DNA of 64,000 nucleotides, taken from Phaseolus vulgaris (lineage: Eukaryota; Streptophyta; Magnoliopsida; Fabales; Fabaceae). This document shows, one piece after another, positions 45,156 to 56,935 of this stretch. The stretch lies in contig NC_023749.2 of assembly GCF_000499845.2 (NCBI RefSeq), positions 33,261,766-33,325,765 on the forward strand. Reading direction: 5' to 3'. The stretch's first letter is position 1; each line of letters opens with the position of its first letter. The notes beneath the pieces are model-generated. The model was given only the letters and a program-made list of their open reading frames with translations, made no database searches and was not told the DNA's origin. A program made the translations under genes and the position numbers.

Positions 45156-45235
45156 ACAATAAAGGCAAGGTATATGAAATTAAAGAACAAGAATGTAAAG
45201 TTCTTGAATTAAAAGTGCCAAAATCAAATCAAACA
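45156..45235 (+). repeat. 80-bp copy of the 3' flanking DNA, in place of the primer-binding site
   Basis: The 80 bases directly after the 5' LTR (acaataaaggcaaggtatat... to ...caaatcaaaca) are the same as the 80 bases directly after the 3' LTR at 56823-56902, which are leader sequence of H including the target duplication. No tRNA-complementary site follows the 5' LTR, and the gag start is missing. The element cannot prime reverse transcription. Confidence 0.85.
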
Positions 45236-48200
45236 AGTTCTTGCATGCAGGCAGACCTTGACGCCTCGCATGAGCGCAACGAAGAGCTCCACCGTGTGAA
45301 TGAGGAGTTGCGCCAGGGCCTGAGAAACGATCGGAGGCGGCCTGGACAGGACGAGACGGAGAACCATTCCCCACCAAGGGAGTTTTCCACTCCTTTCTCG
45401 CAGGAGATCCTAGATGCAGCGATCCCGAACACGTTCGCGGGACCCAAGGTAATCTTCACTGGGATGGAGGACCCAGAGACGCACCTTGCTGCATTTCACA
45501 CACAGATGGTCCTGATAGGCGGTTCTGATGCTGCCAAGTGCAAGCTCTTCATGAGCACCCTAACCGGGATGGCTATGGACTGGTTCATTAGCCTCCCCGA
45601 GGGCCATATCACATCTTTCCGCCAATTGTCGCGGTTATTCAGAGAACAATACTTAGCCAACAAGGCCCCGCCGCCGGTCTCCTACGACCTTTTTGATGTG
45701 AAGCAGTATCAGGGGGAGACCCTGAAGGAGTATATCAATCGCTTCGGGGCCCAGGTCGTGAAGGTTGGTACAACAGAGGAGCCTATGATCGTGTACGCAT
45801 TTGTGAAAGGCGTATGCCCCGGCCCCTTTGGAGAATCTATTATCCGCAATCGCCCTAGGACCTTCGCTGAATTACGGCGTAGGGCGGTAGAGCACATTGC
45901 TTCGGAAGGGGAGGTATGTGTGAAGCGCACCAGCGCTGTACCCTCACGCCAGAGGGGACCGACGCGAGTTCAACCCGTCAGAGTCAATGAGACCACAACG
46001 GGGAGAAAGAAGCCAGAGGCGAGACGCCCCTACGAGGCCAAAAAGCCCCAGCCTCGGGGCCCAGCAGGAGGCGAACGCCCCGCCAGAGAAAGAGCAAGAC
46101 CGGCGAGGTACAACTTCGTGGTTGAGTTGAAGGATTTGATCGCCGTGCCCAACATAGCTGAGAGGCTGAGGCGACCGGCGAAGACCGACAAGGTGTTAGG
46201 GCCCCGTAAAGACTCTTGGTGCGAATTCCACGAGGCTTTCGGGCACCAAATTGATAATTGCCTGTCGTTGGGCTACCAGCTAGATGAGCTGGTGAGGACT
46301 GGGTTTTTGAAAGATTATGTCGCAGATTCCCCAACGACCGCCACCTTGCCGCCGCCGGTAGATGAGCCAGCGCACGAGATGCCAGTGCTTGGCGAGGTCC
46401 ATACCATTGCTGGAGGTTTCTCTGGCGGAGGGCCCACCACCTCCCAGCGGAAGAAATACGCGAGGGGGGTAAATTCAGTTGAAGAGAGGCTCTCGGGGGA
46501 GCCATGGGAGTCAGATATCGTGTTCACACGACGAGACCTCCGAGATGTGGTACCCCACGACAACGATCCCGTTGTCATCTCTGTTGTCACGGCCGGAAGG
46601 AAGGTTCACAGAGTGCTTGTTGATCAAGGAAGTTCGGCAGACGTCATGTTTCTGTCGACCTTTAACAAGTTACGGTTGTCCCCCGATCTGCTGAGTCCCT
46701 ATACAGGATGTTTGTATGGGTTCGGGGATAACCAGGTAGAAGTCCGGGGGTACCTGGAGTTGAGGACTACGTTCACAGACGGAGAGGCCTCCCGCACCGA
46801 GAGTATCCGATACCTCGTTGTGAACGCTAATTCTGCCTACAATATTTTGCTGGGCAGACCGGCGTTAAATCGTTTAAGCGCAGTGTCCTCCACCCGTCAC
46901 ATGAAGATGAAGCTACCAGACCTCAGCGGCCGGGTGATAGTCATCAGATCAGACCAGGAGGAGGCGAGGAAATGCTACGAAAATAGCCTGAAGACGAAGA
47001 GAGGCGTATTCATGGTGTACGAACGTCCACCGAGCGCGGACGCAACGATGATTGAGGCGACGCCCGCTGGGCTGACGCCTGAAGAGGCCATAGCAGAGAG
47101 GGCGATGCCCGAAGCAGATGTGCCAATGGAGGAGGCGCCCGTAGAAGAGGCGGTGCCCCCCGAAGAAGCGGCGCCCGTAGAAGAAGCGGCGCCCGTCGAA
47201 GATGATAGTAGGGAGCAACCTGCAGCTAACACCATAGAAAGGGAGATTGGCGGCAAAGCTTTCAAGTTAGGAAGTTCGCTAAGCCCAGAAGAACAGGAAG
47301 GGGTGGCAGAAGTGATTTCGCGCCACCTGGATGCCTTCGCATGGTCCGCCTCGGATATGCCGGGCATCGACCCCGATTTCCTGTGTCACCACCTCAGCAT
47401 GGACGCCACGGTCCGCCCCGTGCGTCAGAGAAGGAGGAAGTTCAATGAGGAGCGACAACAGGTGGTGAAAGACGAAACGCAGAAGCTGCTGAGTGCTGGC
47501 CACATTAGGGAGATTCAGTACCCTGAGTGGCTCGCCAACGTCGTCTTGGTGAAAAAGGCGAGCGGAAAGTGGAGAATGTGCGTTGACTTCACGGACCTGA
47601 ACAAGGCGTGCCCAAAGGATTCCTATCCGTTGCCCAGCATCGACGCCCTAGTAGACAGCGCGTCTGGCAGCAAGGTGTTAAGCTTCCTGGACGCCTTCTC
47701 AGGGTATAACCAAATCAAGATGCACCCAAGAGACGAGAGCAAGACTGCGTTCATGACTGAAACATGCAGTTATTGCTATAAGGTGATGCCCTTCGGGCTC
47801 AAAAATGCGGGCGCCACGTACCAGAGGTTAATGGACAAGGTCCTGGCGCCAATGCTTGGGAGGAACGTATACGTTTATGTAGACGACATGGTGGTGGCGT
47901 CGCAGAACAGGGTGCAGCACATGGCAGACTTGGAGGAGTTGTTCAACACAATATCCAAATACCGCCTCAAGTTGAACCCCGAGAAGTGTGTTTTCGGGGT
48001 AGAGGCCGGTAAATTCTTGGGTTTTCTGCTCACCGAGAGGGGGATAGAGGCGAACCCCGACAAATGTGCGGCTATTATCGCCATGCGGAGTCCGACATCG
48101 GTAAAGGAGGTTCAACAGTTGACAGGGCGGATGGCGGCGCTCTCGAGGTTTGTTTCCGCCGGAGGAGAAAAGGGGCACCCGTACTTCTAGTGCCTCAAGA

Positions 48201-50060
48201 GAAACAGTCGCTTTGCATGGACTGAGGAATGCGAAGCGGCTTTCGTTAAGCTGAAGGATTACCTGGCGACGCCTCCAGTTCTCTGCAAGCCGGTAACGGG
48301 CGTGCCCCTCCGGTTGTATTTTACTGTAACGGAGCGGGCCATCAGTTCTGTGTTGGTCCAAGAGCAGGACCAGAGTCAGAAGCCCATCTACTTTGTAAGC
48401 AAGGCCTTACAGGGAGCTGAGACAAGGTACCAAGCACTGGAGAAGGCGGCGCTGGCGGTAGTGTTCTCTGCTAGGAAGCTCCGTCATTACTTCCACAGTT
48501 TTACGGTGGTGGTAATGACCAACCTCCCTATACAGAAGGTGCTGCAGAAACCCGATGTGGCAGGAAGAATGGTACGCTGGGCAGTGGAACTGTCAGAATT
48601 CGACATACAGTACGAGCCTAGAGGATCCATCAAAGGGCAGGTGTACGCGGATTTTGTAGCAGAACTTTCGCCCGGATGTGAGCAAGAGGTGGAAGCGAGT
48701 TCACAATGGCTGCTCTCGGTTGATGGCTCCTCAAACCAACAAGGGAGTGGTGCGGGAATAGTGCTGGAAGGACCACTGACGGCATACTGAGGAAGAGCAG
48801 ATGCAGGTCTGTGTCTTATCCAAGGGAGACACCTGGATGACGCCCTATAAACGATACCTGGCGGATGGGGCTCTTCCAGTGGACCCTGAAGAGGGTAAGA
48901 AAATCAAAAGAAATGCTGCAAGATATACTTTGGTGGATGGGGTGCTGTTCAGGCACGGTTTCACTCACCCTATCCTAACATGCGTCAGTGGCGATGAGTG
49001 CACCAGGATAATGGCGGAGTTACATGAAGGCATATGCGGAAGCCATGTAGGAGGAAGGTCCTTGGCCTCCAAGGTAATACGCGCAGGTTTTTTCTGGCCA
49101 ACAGTGAAAGAGGATTGCGCACGGCACGCCCAGCGGTGTAAGCAATGTCAAAAGCACGCCGACTGGCACAAGGCGCCGCCAGAAGAGTTGCGGTCCATAT
49201 ACAGCCCGTGGCCTTTCCACACATGGGGAATTGACATCCTGGGCCCTTTCCCACTAGCAATCAGGCCGATGAAGTATCTGATCGTCGCCATCGAATACTT
49301 CACGAAGTGGATAGAGGCAGAGCCCGTGGCACAAATCACTGCGCATAAGGTACAACATTTTGTGTGGAGAAACATCGTGTGTCGCTTTGGCGTACCCAGG
49401 CGCCTGATATCTGACAACGGAACCCAGTTCGCCAGTCAGCAGTTGAGAAATCTGTGCGCTGAAGTGGGAATCAAGCAAGTGTTCGCGTCGGTTGAACACC
49501 CCCAGACCAATGGACAAGTAGAGTCAGCAAACGGAGTCCTTCTGAGGGGGTTAAAAAGAAGGTTAGAGAAGGCCAAAGGGGCGTGGGCGGAAGAGGTGCC
49601 AAGGATTATGTGGGCATACCACACCACGCCCCAATCCTCTACTATGGAGACGCCTTTCAGTTTGGTGTACGGGTCGGACGCGATGATTCCAGTAGAAATA
49701 CACGAAAGCTCACCGCGTTTTCAAAACTTTGTGGTGGAGGAATCTAATGAGGAGAGGCGGGTAAACCTGGATCTGCTAGAAGAGGCCAGGGAAGAAGCTA
49801 GAATAAAAGTTGAAGCGACGAAGAGAAGAGTGGAGCGACAATATAGCTCTAAAGTAAAGCCACGACAGTTTCAGGTGGGCGACCTAGTGATGAGGAAAGC
49901 TCAGCCATACGAGTTGGAGAATAAGTTGTCCCCCAAGTGGACCGGGCCCTTCAGAGTTACTGAGGCTAAGGGCAACGGTTCGTACAACCTGGAGACCTTA
50001 GATGGAGGCTCTATCCCGCGCAGTTGGAATGCAGCCAACTTAAAATTTTATTTCAGTTGA
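45236..50060 (+). pseudogene. Gag-pol of element F, with N-terminal and RNase H deletions
   Basis: The gag frame begins abruptly (ADLDASHERNEELHRV, matching about residue 55 of B gag). It then has the gag domain (about 45440-45780), zinc knuckle CEFHEAFGHQIDNC (about 46220), protease VLVDQGSSADVM (about 46615), an acidic EEAAPVEEA linker (47130-47215), RT with YVDDMVVAS (about 47877) and gypsy RNase H. A TAG at 48188-48190 replaces a Gln codon. Around 48775 the second RNase H is cut just after its first acidic motif (SVDGSSN), removing about 480 bp relative to E, and the frame shifts. Integrase is then open from 48801 to 50060, with its zinc region and D-D-E core intact. The encoded enzyme set is therefore incomplete. 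Confidence 0.92.
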
Positions 50061-50480
50061 CTTATGTAAGCAGAATGTAACAATTTAGTTGAAGGGGACG
50101 CTCTTTTTCCCTTTCGGGGTTTTTTTTAATGAGGTCACCCTAATAAATGGAAAAACCAGTTGAGAAAAAGAGGTGCCTTGGTTTTCAGCCTTTATCTTTC
50201 CTTGTTAGAAGTAATGTGATGCGCCGCCTAGGCCATGGTGTCGCCAAGGAAGAAGGCGTCGCCTAGGTCTTGGCGTCGCCCAGAAAGAAGGCGTCGCCCA
50301 GGTAAAAGCATGCATTGTTGGCAGAACGAGACGAAAGGAAAGCGCGCGGTATATGAAGCATATGCAAAGTAAAGTGGCGTTGCAAAGAATTATGATATTG
50401 AAAAGTGGTTGTTACAAGCAATGTTCAGTACAAACGGAGCAAACGCTACAAGTCATGCAAAAACACAAACAACCCACTTC
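50061..50480. repeat. 3' spacer of F with a GGCGTCGCC array
   Basis: After the pol stop: ccctttcggggtttttttt (about 50109-50127), possibly a transcript end signal, then four or five copies of ggcgtcgcc at 50228-50302 spaced about 16-18 bp. It lies between convergent pol and the short antisense gene, as in E. Confidence 0.7.
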
Positions 50481-51446
50481 TCAGCGCTCATCAGAGTCAT
50501 CACTGGAGGAAGGCGAAGCCCCTTTCCCAGCCCGCAGCGCTCGAGTAAGTCGTGCCCTCTTTTCTTGGCTTATTTTCGAACCTGCACAAAGGGAAAAGAT
50601 GTATTAGAGACACCGTGAAGGAAGACAGGCACAGTTAGAAAGTAACGAAGGCCGAAGTCGCCTAAGGCAGTGGTTCTTACATATGTACTTCTCAAGAGTC
50701 CTAGCGTTGGACTCCAAGCTGATCACCGTAGCAGAGTCAAAACCTCCCGCCTCAGCAAGAATCCGGCAAGCTATTTGATCACTTGGAGCCAGATTCTTGA
50801 GGGGTTTGGCTTTGAGAACCTTTTCCTCTCTCACCCAGTACAACGGAAACCCATCAAGGGCGTCGGGAACAAGATCAGTACAACAGATCTTGAAGAACCG
50901 GCCTTTCCACCCCGTGAACGAGCTTTGGAAGGGCGTGAAGAGAACTCTTCCGGGTACATTGCTGAGAGTTACCCAGAGGTTGTGTCTCTGTCTCTTCACC
51001 TCAAAAAAGTGAAGAAAGAGGTCGACCGAGGGTGCACAACCCAGAAACCCGAAGAGGACATCGAAGGCCTTGACAAAGGCCCAGCTGTTGGGGTATAACT
51101 GGGCCGGAGCAACGTTGATCTCCGCCAGCAGTTCCTTCTCGAACCAGGAGAAGGGTAAGCGCACCCCGATGGTCTTGAACACCACCTGGTAAAAGTAAAA
51201 GAAAGGGACCCCGTCGTTCGCCCGTTCGTCTCCACACACTGGCTCCCCCAGAGTGCAAGGGAGCACAGCGATGTCGTCATCGTGCCTCCTCGCGAAGGCC
51301 CGGTGGTCGTAAGAACACAACTCCCCTTTGTGTTCCCGTACGACCCTGGTGGAGAGCAAGCATGAACACTCGTCAAGAAGTTCGCTCGAGGCCCAAGGGT
51401 ACAAGTCTTTGGGACGGACCCTGGAGGAAGCATCGTGAGAAGACAT
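50481..51446 (-). CDS. Short antisense gene of F: intact Transposase_28-type protein (288 residues)
   Basis: On the minus strand: exon 1 51446-50681, intron 50680-50582 (99 bp; donor tacatat/gtaag, acceptor ctttgtgcag), exon 2 50581-50481 ending in TGA. The spliced frame is open throughout (867 bases), reading KYICSKISQEKR across the junction. Residues 10-250 are the 'putative gypsy type transposon' domain: RPKDLYPWASSELLDE, LGEPVCGDERANDGVPFF, FEKELLAEINVAPAQLYPN, FLHFFEVKR, GFPLYWVREE. The C-terminal 35 residues are basic, then Ser/Asp-rich. There is no signal peptide or membrane segment. It lies opposite the sense genes, downstream of pol. The frame being open while gag-pol beside it is broken may be chance or may reflect expression. 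Enzymatic activity is unknown; no catalytic triad is evident. Confidence 0.8.
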
Positions 51447-52713
51447 TCTTTAACAAGATCAGGATGGCTAGAAATGCAAGAGTTGAGCGAGGGGAGCGAA
51501 GGTTAGAACAGCCCTTCGACAGAGAGGAAAGGGTGCAAGAAGAAAGGGTGCAAGAAGAAAGAACGCAAGAAGGTTATGAAGAGTGAGAAAATGATGAAGA
51601 TAGTTTCAGGGCTTGAGGAGTTAAATAAAGCGGTTAGAGCGCCAAACGACGTGAATGGATGCACCGCACGATTGATACACGTGGCAGAAGATGAAAGGAT
51701 GACGCTGGCAGCACTGGTTTAAATCAGAAAATGTCCCATCAACAGAATATCCAATGGTACGATCCGCCGTCGAAAATGAGTTAGGGGCATAGCAGGAGTC
51801 AGGACTTAATGAAATGACCGAATGTCCCACAAACCATACAAGTAGCGCCACGTGGATCAAGTCGAATGACAGAAGGTCCCATCAGCTATACAAGGAGCGC
51901 CACGTGGATGGCACAGACAAAGCCTTGGGCTCTTCGCTGTTATCAGGCGTTGACCAAGGCAAGAGTTAAGGTCAATGTCGAGGTAAAGGTAACGCCCGAG
52001 GCGTTGCCAGGAAGGACGTAAAGGGCGACGACAGCGCGAGATATCGCGGGCGTCGCCAACCCAAATACCGACTGGTGTCGCCCCCCCGATACCCACAGGT
52101 AGGAAAGACTGTGGAGGGAGACGAAAGCAAAGAAAAGCAAAGTTAGTCACAGGCGTCGCCTCCCCGATACCCACAGGTAGGAAAGACTGTGGAGGGAGGC
52201 GAGACCGCCGAGCGCCAGCTAGTCACTGGCAGGGTGTTCCCCGATACCTATGGGAAGGAAAGACCATGGAGGGAACAGACCCCCCACAGCACTCGGCGTT
52301 TTAGACACCCGGGACGATACGGTGCTGCTCTAGCAGGCCTCTCCTTAGGCGTGGGCGCCGAGCGTTAGAGATCAAAGGAAAGACCTTTCGGTATCAGAGA
52401 CGTCCCGAGGACGATACGGCGTCACTAAGTGAGCCTCTCCATGGGCGTGAGGGTTGGCGCGCAACCTTTCCCGATCATACCAAACCGACACGGATAAAAT
52501 AGTCGAAGCGTGTGGAGGGAAAAGAGAATGAGATCGCATAGACAGAATCGTATGTGGCAAGGAAATAAACGCAACCATACGGACATCCTAAATCAGTGAC
52601 AAGAGTACAAATAGTTCAAAGAATTACAAGTTTTGACAGATAAAATCAAAAAACGAAGGTAAAGAATGAAGAGTTGAGCTCGAAGAGGAAGGTGGCGGAT
52701 GAGAGGCAGCGGT
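51447..52713. other. Spacer between the two antisense genes of F, with hairpins
   Basis: The reverse counterpart of 15639-16983 in E. It holds CACGTG cores (about 51678, 51851 and 51902), GGCGTCGCC-like motifs, three copies of the covarying hairpin (52080-52117, 52160-52197, 52238-52275) and two ~100-bp imperfect repeats around gacgatacggcg/gcctctcc (52310-52460). No coding frame is supported. Confidence 0.6.
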
Positions 52714-54904
52714 TCAGTCGTTCAAGTCCATGGGCACGACCTTCCCGTCAACAACGTGGTGTGTGGGGTCGCAGTTCGACAGGTTGACGCCAGGATTCTC
52801 GCAGGACGCCTGGGTTAGGGCCTCTTGGAACCCCTCCTCGAAGGTACCCGCCATCTCCTGGATAAGGGACTTTTTCTCCTTCTCCAGTTCCTCAATGGCG
52901 GCGTCTCCAGAGGCCACTTGTTTCTCCAGAGCCTATTTCTCCACGCGAAGCCGGCTGACCTCGACCTGTAGTTTGTCGTAGTCAGCGCGAAGAAGGTCCA
53001 TAGCTTTGGCCTGGGTGGCCATTTCCCCCTCCATCCGCTCCGCCTTGGCAGTTTGTTCACAGCAACGGTCCTTCAGGTCCTTTTGAGTTTCTGCGTCCGC
53101 TTTGACCAATTCCTGAAGACCCGCTACCTGTACTTGGAGAGCAACTTCACGAGCGTAGAAGTCAGCCTGGAGCTCCAAGGCCTCTGCCAATTTCCTCTCA
53201 GTTTCTGCTCTGGACTCTTGTGTTTGTTTCAGAGAGGCTTGATAAGCTTCGTTCTGGCGTCCCAGGGTCCTCATTTCCTCTTCCAGGGTAGTTGCCTTTG
53301 TTTCCAAGGCTTGGAGGGTTTGAGCTTGCAATACCGCGTTTCTGGCCTGGGAGCGCCATTCGAGAGCCACCGCCAAGAAGGCCCCCAAATAGAAAGGCAT
53401 ACCTTCCCTCCTGTCGGTACCTTCTGGCATAGTCCCGCCACTGAAACCCCTCATCAGATGCATGATTGGAGGAGGGATGGCGATGAAGTCGGGGGCGGCA
53501 GCGTTGGGAGCCGGGGAAGCAGTGGTTTCTGGCGGCGGCATAGGCGGGGCAGATTCGGCGCCTTCGCCCCTTTCCTCTTGAAGAATCATAGGAGGGAGTG
53601 AGGTTGCGCTTGGAGGGTTGTCCATAAAGGGGTTCCCTCCCTGCGGCAACGTCTCTACCAGAAGGGGAACCCGCGCGGATTTTCTCCATCTGAAGGGTGC
53701 CACGCCTTCTGATTCCTCATCATCTGACAGAATCTCCAAAACCCTTTTCCCTTTGTCAAGAGGGGTTGGAGCCGGTGACGAGGCCGCAGCTAGGGGAACG
53801 GCGGCGATAGGCGGAGGAGAATTGGGAGTCGGAAGCACTTTGGAGCCAGGTGGAGATGTCGGAGATGGGCTAGAAGGAGCTTCAGCGGTGACTGGAGGTG
53901 GCGGTGACGGAGCCGGTGGGAGAACCGGATTGGCAGCAGGGCTGGAGGAGGCGCCTGCCTTGGCGGCACGAGCCTCCTTCAGTGCTTTCGCCAACATTAT
54001 TCTTTTGGAAGCGTCCATCACCGATCCTACATCAAGACAGGCCAAACAGCAAGGATTAGTACTAGAGCAGTTATGTGAATTCACAATACATGAAGAGATG
54101 TGAAATGCATGTAACATTGTACAGCGAACAGGTAGCATCAGTTTGATTCAGATGAATCAGAAGGAAGACTCTATAGCCAAACAACAACTAATGCATCATA
54201 AATCACCAAGGGCAAATACCGAAGTAGGTAGAAAGCCCATGGGCATTGAATTCGTTCGCGATGAGTTTGGCGGTATCGAAGACTATCCCCAGTCCCGCCA
54301 AGGCTTTGCATACATCCCGGTCAGGCGCGGCAAGCTCGTCCAGAGCCAAGGGTTTCAACGTCTTAAATGCGCTACGTTTCGTAATTAAGCGCTTTAATGA
54401 GTGCGTTACGTTTGAGATTAAAGGCGCTTTAAGGCGCTTTAAATGCTGGGGACAGTTTAAATAGCGCTGAGAATGTCGGAAAAAGGGTTGGAACCTTTGG
54501 CAAATTTACGAGAAACTCTTTGGTTGTTTGCCCGTGCTTTAAGGTTACGTACAAGTGACTGGAGAATATTTTTGCCTGAAGGAGACAACACACACACATA
54601 TACACATTTCTTTTACCACTTTCAGAGTGCCATACGCGGTGCTCAGATACGTGGGTGGACAGTTTTTTGGTGTTTCTTGCTGGCTGACTTGAGCGTCGGA
54701 GTGCACACGGCCGCTAGGGCGCCTCTTTGTCCTCTTTTTTGCAGGAATCCACGGGCAACCAGCGGGAAGGAGTCCCCAGCTGACTGTTGAGGTCGTGCAC
54801 GAAGACGTCCCGGTCAACCGGACGGAACATTTGGCCCAGTCATATTCGCCCTTATAATAAGACCTAGGGAGCGGGGGAGGCGCTGTGGTCTTGGTTTTCG
54901 CCAT
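52714..54904 (-). pseudogene. Long antisense gene of F, split by a truncated LTR
   Basis: On the minus strand: ATG at 54904 (MAKTKTTAPPPLPRS), about 25 codons, then an inserted and truncated LTR (54829-54352). Next come the last ~43 codons of exon 1 (54348-54220; ALAGLGIVFDT), the intron 54219-54027 (193 bp; donor acttcg/gtatt, acceptor catcctac complement, i.e. gtag) and exon 2 54026-52714. Most of the Transposase_28-type domain is therefore deleted. Exon 2 is exactly as long as in E (1313 bp): LAKALKEARAAKAG, Pro-rich, then coiled coil ending VDGKVVPMDLND. One in-frame TAG near 52933-52935 replaces a Glu. The 5'-UTR intron is 55142-54916 (227 bp). Confidence 0.82.
54352..54829 (+). repeat. 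Truncated family-A LTR inside the long antisense gene of F
   Basis: Matches 44678-45155 of the F 5' LTR almost base for base (the U3 end, TATA-like region, R and U5, ending CGGACGGAACA). Its left edge joins exon-1 sequence at ccaag, a short stretch also found at that point of the full LTR. The left half of the LTR and most of exon 1 are therefore missing together, pointing to a deletion through microhomology after insertion. Confidence 0.85.
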
Positions 54905-55626
54905 CAATGCCAATGCTGAAGATCAAAAGAGAAAGAAAGGGTTCAGAGAAAAGGGGTTGGGGAGAAGAAAAGGGAAAAATGGAAGAACCCTAGGAGCGCC
55001 CTACCCACAAGAGAACGAAGGGAAGCGAAAGGAACAACGAAGCATACAAATAATATCCAGAGAAATACGAGAATAACAACAGTCCCAGGCAGTTTCCTAC
55101 AATGCGACGAAAGGGAAGAGTTGTGAGTGCTCGAAACCATACCTTTGCTGTTGAAATGGAGGCAGTAGGAGAACGCAGGAAGGAGAGAATCGCAATTGCA
55201 GAGAAAAAGGGGTTTTGGAGGCGATGAACGGTGCGAAGTAGCAGAGTGAATGAATGTAACAGTAGGGTGAGCACGGGGTTTGGAGTAACTTAAACGTTAC
55301 ATTTCGCAACTCAAGAGGCGCTAACTAAGGGCCGCAGGATCGGGCCACGCGTCAGAGGGTCGATTGCCCAGGGGAAACGCAAAGGTCTCTAAAGGAGGAC
55401 CACGCGATGGGCCACGTGGCGCGCGATCAAGGGTAGCCCAAAAGGTGTTATCATCCCCATTTCAGGGAATGTCCAATCGGTTGCCAAGAATACCCCTGTG
55501 GTTCAGAAAATGTCGCGTCAGTAATTCGAAAAATTGCTGAGTCAGCAGAGAATGACACGTCATCAGGAAGGCACGTGGATGGCGGGGGCAAGGCTTTAGT
55601 CTTTGCGCTGAAGACAAGTCTTCGGC
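54905..55626 (-). promoter_or_regulatory. Promoter, leader and UTR intron of the long antisense gene of F
   Basis: On the minus strand from the polypurine tract: CACGTG cores (about 55420 and 55575), C/T-rich leader, exon ending cagcaaag, intron 55142-54916 with acceptor tgatcttcag, then the ATG eleven bases on. Collinear with 12633-13360 of E. Confidence 0.55.
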
Positions 55627-55627
55627 T

Positions 55628-55644
55628 TAAGACTGGGGGGCTTG
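55628..55644 (+). promoter_or_regulatory. Polypurine tract of element F
   Basis: taagactggggggcttg immediately before the 3' LTR at 55645. Confidence 0.87.
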
Positions 55645-56822
55645 TGTACCGTCCCGTATCGGGGCGTTGACTAAGTTAAGGTCAAAGTCAACGGCTGAAG
55701 AGTCAAAGTCAACGCTAGGCGTCGCCTAGGTGAAGGCGTCGCCCAGGTGAAGGCGTCGCCCAGGTGAGGGCGTCGCCAGATCAAAGAGTGTAAAAACAAG
55801 GCAATCACGGTGTGGTTCCCCGATACCCATGGGTAGGAAAGACCATGGAGGGAGCGACGTCGTGGGAAAGCCTCAGGTCTCGATGTCTCGGGAAAGTGAT
55901 AAAGAGAAGGAAAAGGTGGCTTCAAGGCCATAGTGATAATACTAGTGAAGGGCAGCCTGACTCGCGAAGTACCCCTGCCGCCCCAGAGGCGCCTTCGGGA
56001 CAGATACGACCCAAGAGGAAGGTCACGCCCAGGATAACCGGGTGCAGGGTGTGAGAGGAAGGCAGATACGCTCTCAGAGTAAGTGGCTAGATACTTGGGG
56101 GCATGAGTTGGCACCCAAAAAGCCACCCCTAGCGCAGTAGCACTCCCAAGCAGGAGGACCCACACGTAGAAACGTCCCCAGATGGGCAGAAACGCCCCCA
56201 GATGGGGTCATGGCGTCGTGAGGCCCTCCACGTGTACGACAGCCATACCGGAATAGAAACACCCTCTAGTCAGGTGCCAGGTAATTAAAGACATTCAATA
56301 CAGTTTCCCTTTCGAGCATTCAGGTACTATTATGGCTCCCAAGCGTTTCAACGTCTTAAATGCGCTACGTTTCGTAATTAAGCGCTTTAATGAGTGCGTT
56401 ACGTTTGAGATTAAAGGCGCTTTAAGGCGCTTTAAATGCTGGGGACAGTTTAAATAGCGCTGAGAATGTCGGAAAAAGGGTTGGAACCTTTGGCAAATTT
56501 ACGATAAACTCTTTGGTTGCTTGCCCGTGCTTTAAGGTTACGTACAAGTGACTGGAGAATATTTTTGCCTGAAGGAGACAACACACACACATATACACAT
56601 TTCTTTTACCACCTTTAGAGTGCCATACGCGGTGCTCAGATACGTGGGTGGACAGTTTTTTGGTGTTTCTTGCTGGCTGACTTGAGCGTCAGAGTGCACA
56701 CGGCCGCTAGGGCGCCTCTTTGTCCTCGTTTTTGCAGGAATCCACGGGCAACCAGCGGGAAGGAGTCCCCAGCTGACTGTTGAGGTCGTGCACGAAGACG
56801 TCCCGGTCAACCGGACGGAACA
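55645..56822 (+). repeat. 3' LTR of element F
   Basis: 1178 bp, same ends as the 5' LTR. It has one more ggcgtcgcccaggtgaa unit (about 55735-55755) than the 5' copy. The hairpin motif is at 55817-55854. It is followed by the acaat duplication. Confidence 0.93.
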
Positions 56823-56935
56823 ACAATAAAGGCAAGGTATATGAAATTAAAGAACAAGAATGTAAAGTTCTTGAATTAAAAGTGCCAAAATCAAATCAAA
56901 CACACAAGAACACACCTAAGACTCATGATACCACA

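Larger units (their letters stand above)
43996..56822 (+). mobile_element. Gypsy element F (Tat lineage, family A), complete ends (12,827 bp)
   Basis: LTRs at 43996-45155 (1160 bp) and 55645-56822 (1178 bp) are flanked by the target duplication acaat (43991-43995 and 56823-56827). Contents: an odd 80-bp segment after the 5' LTR, gag-pol, GGCGTCGCC array, two antisense genes, a truncated extra LTR and the polypurine tract. The LTRs differ by roughly nine substitutions plus one 17-18 bp repeat-unit indel and one single-base indel, so the insertion is young. It is inserted in the leader of H. Confidence 0.93.
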
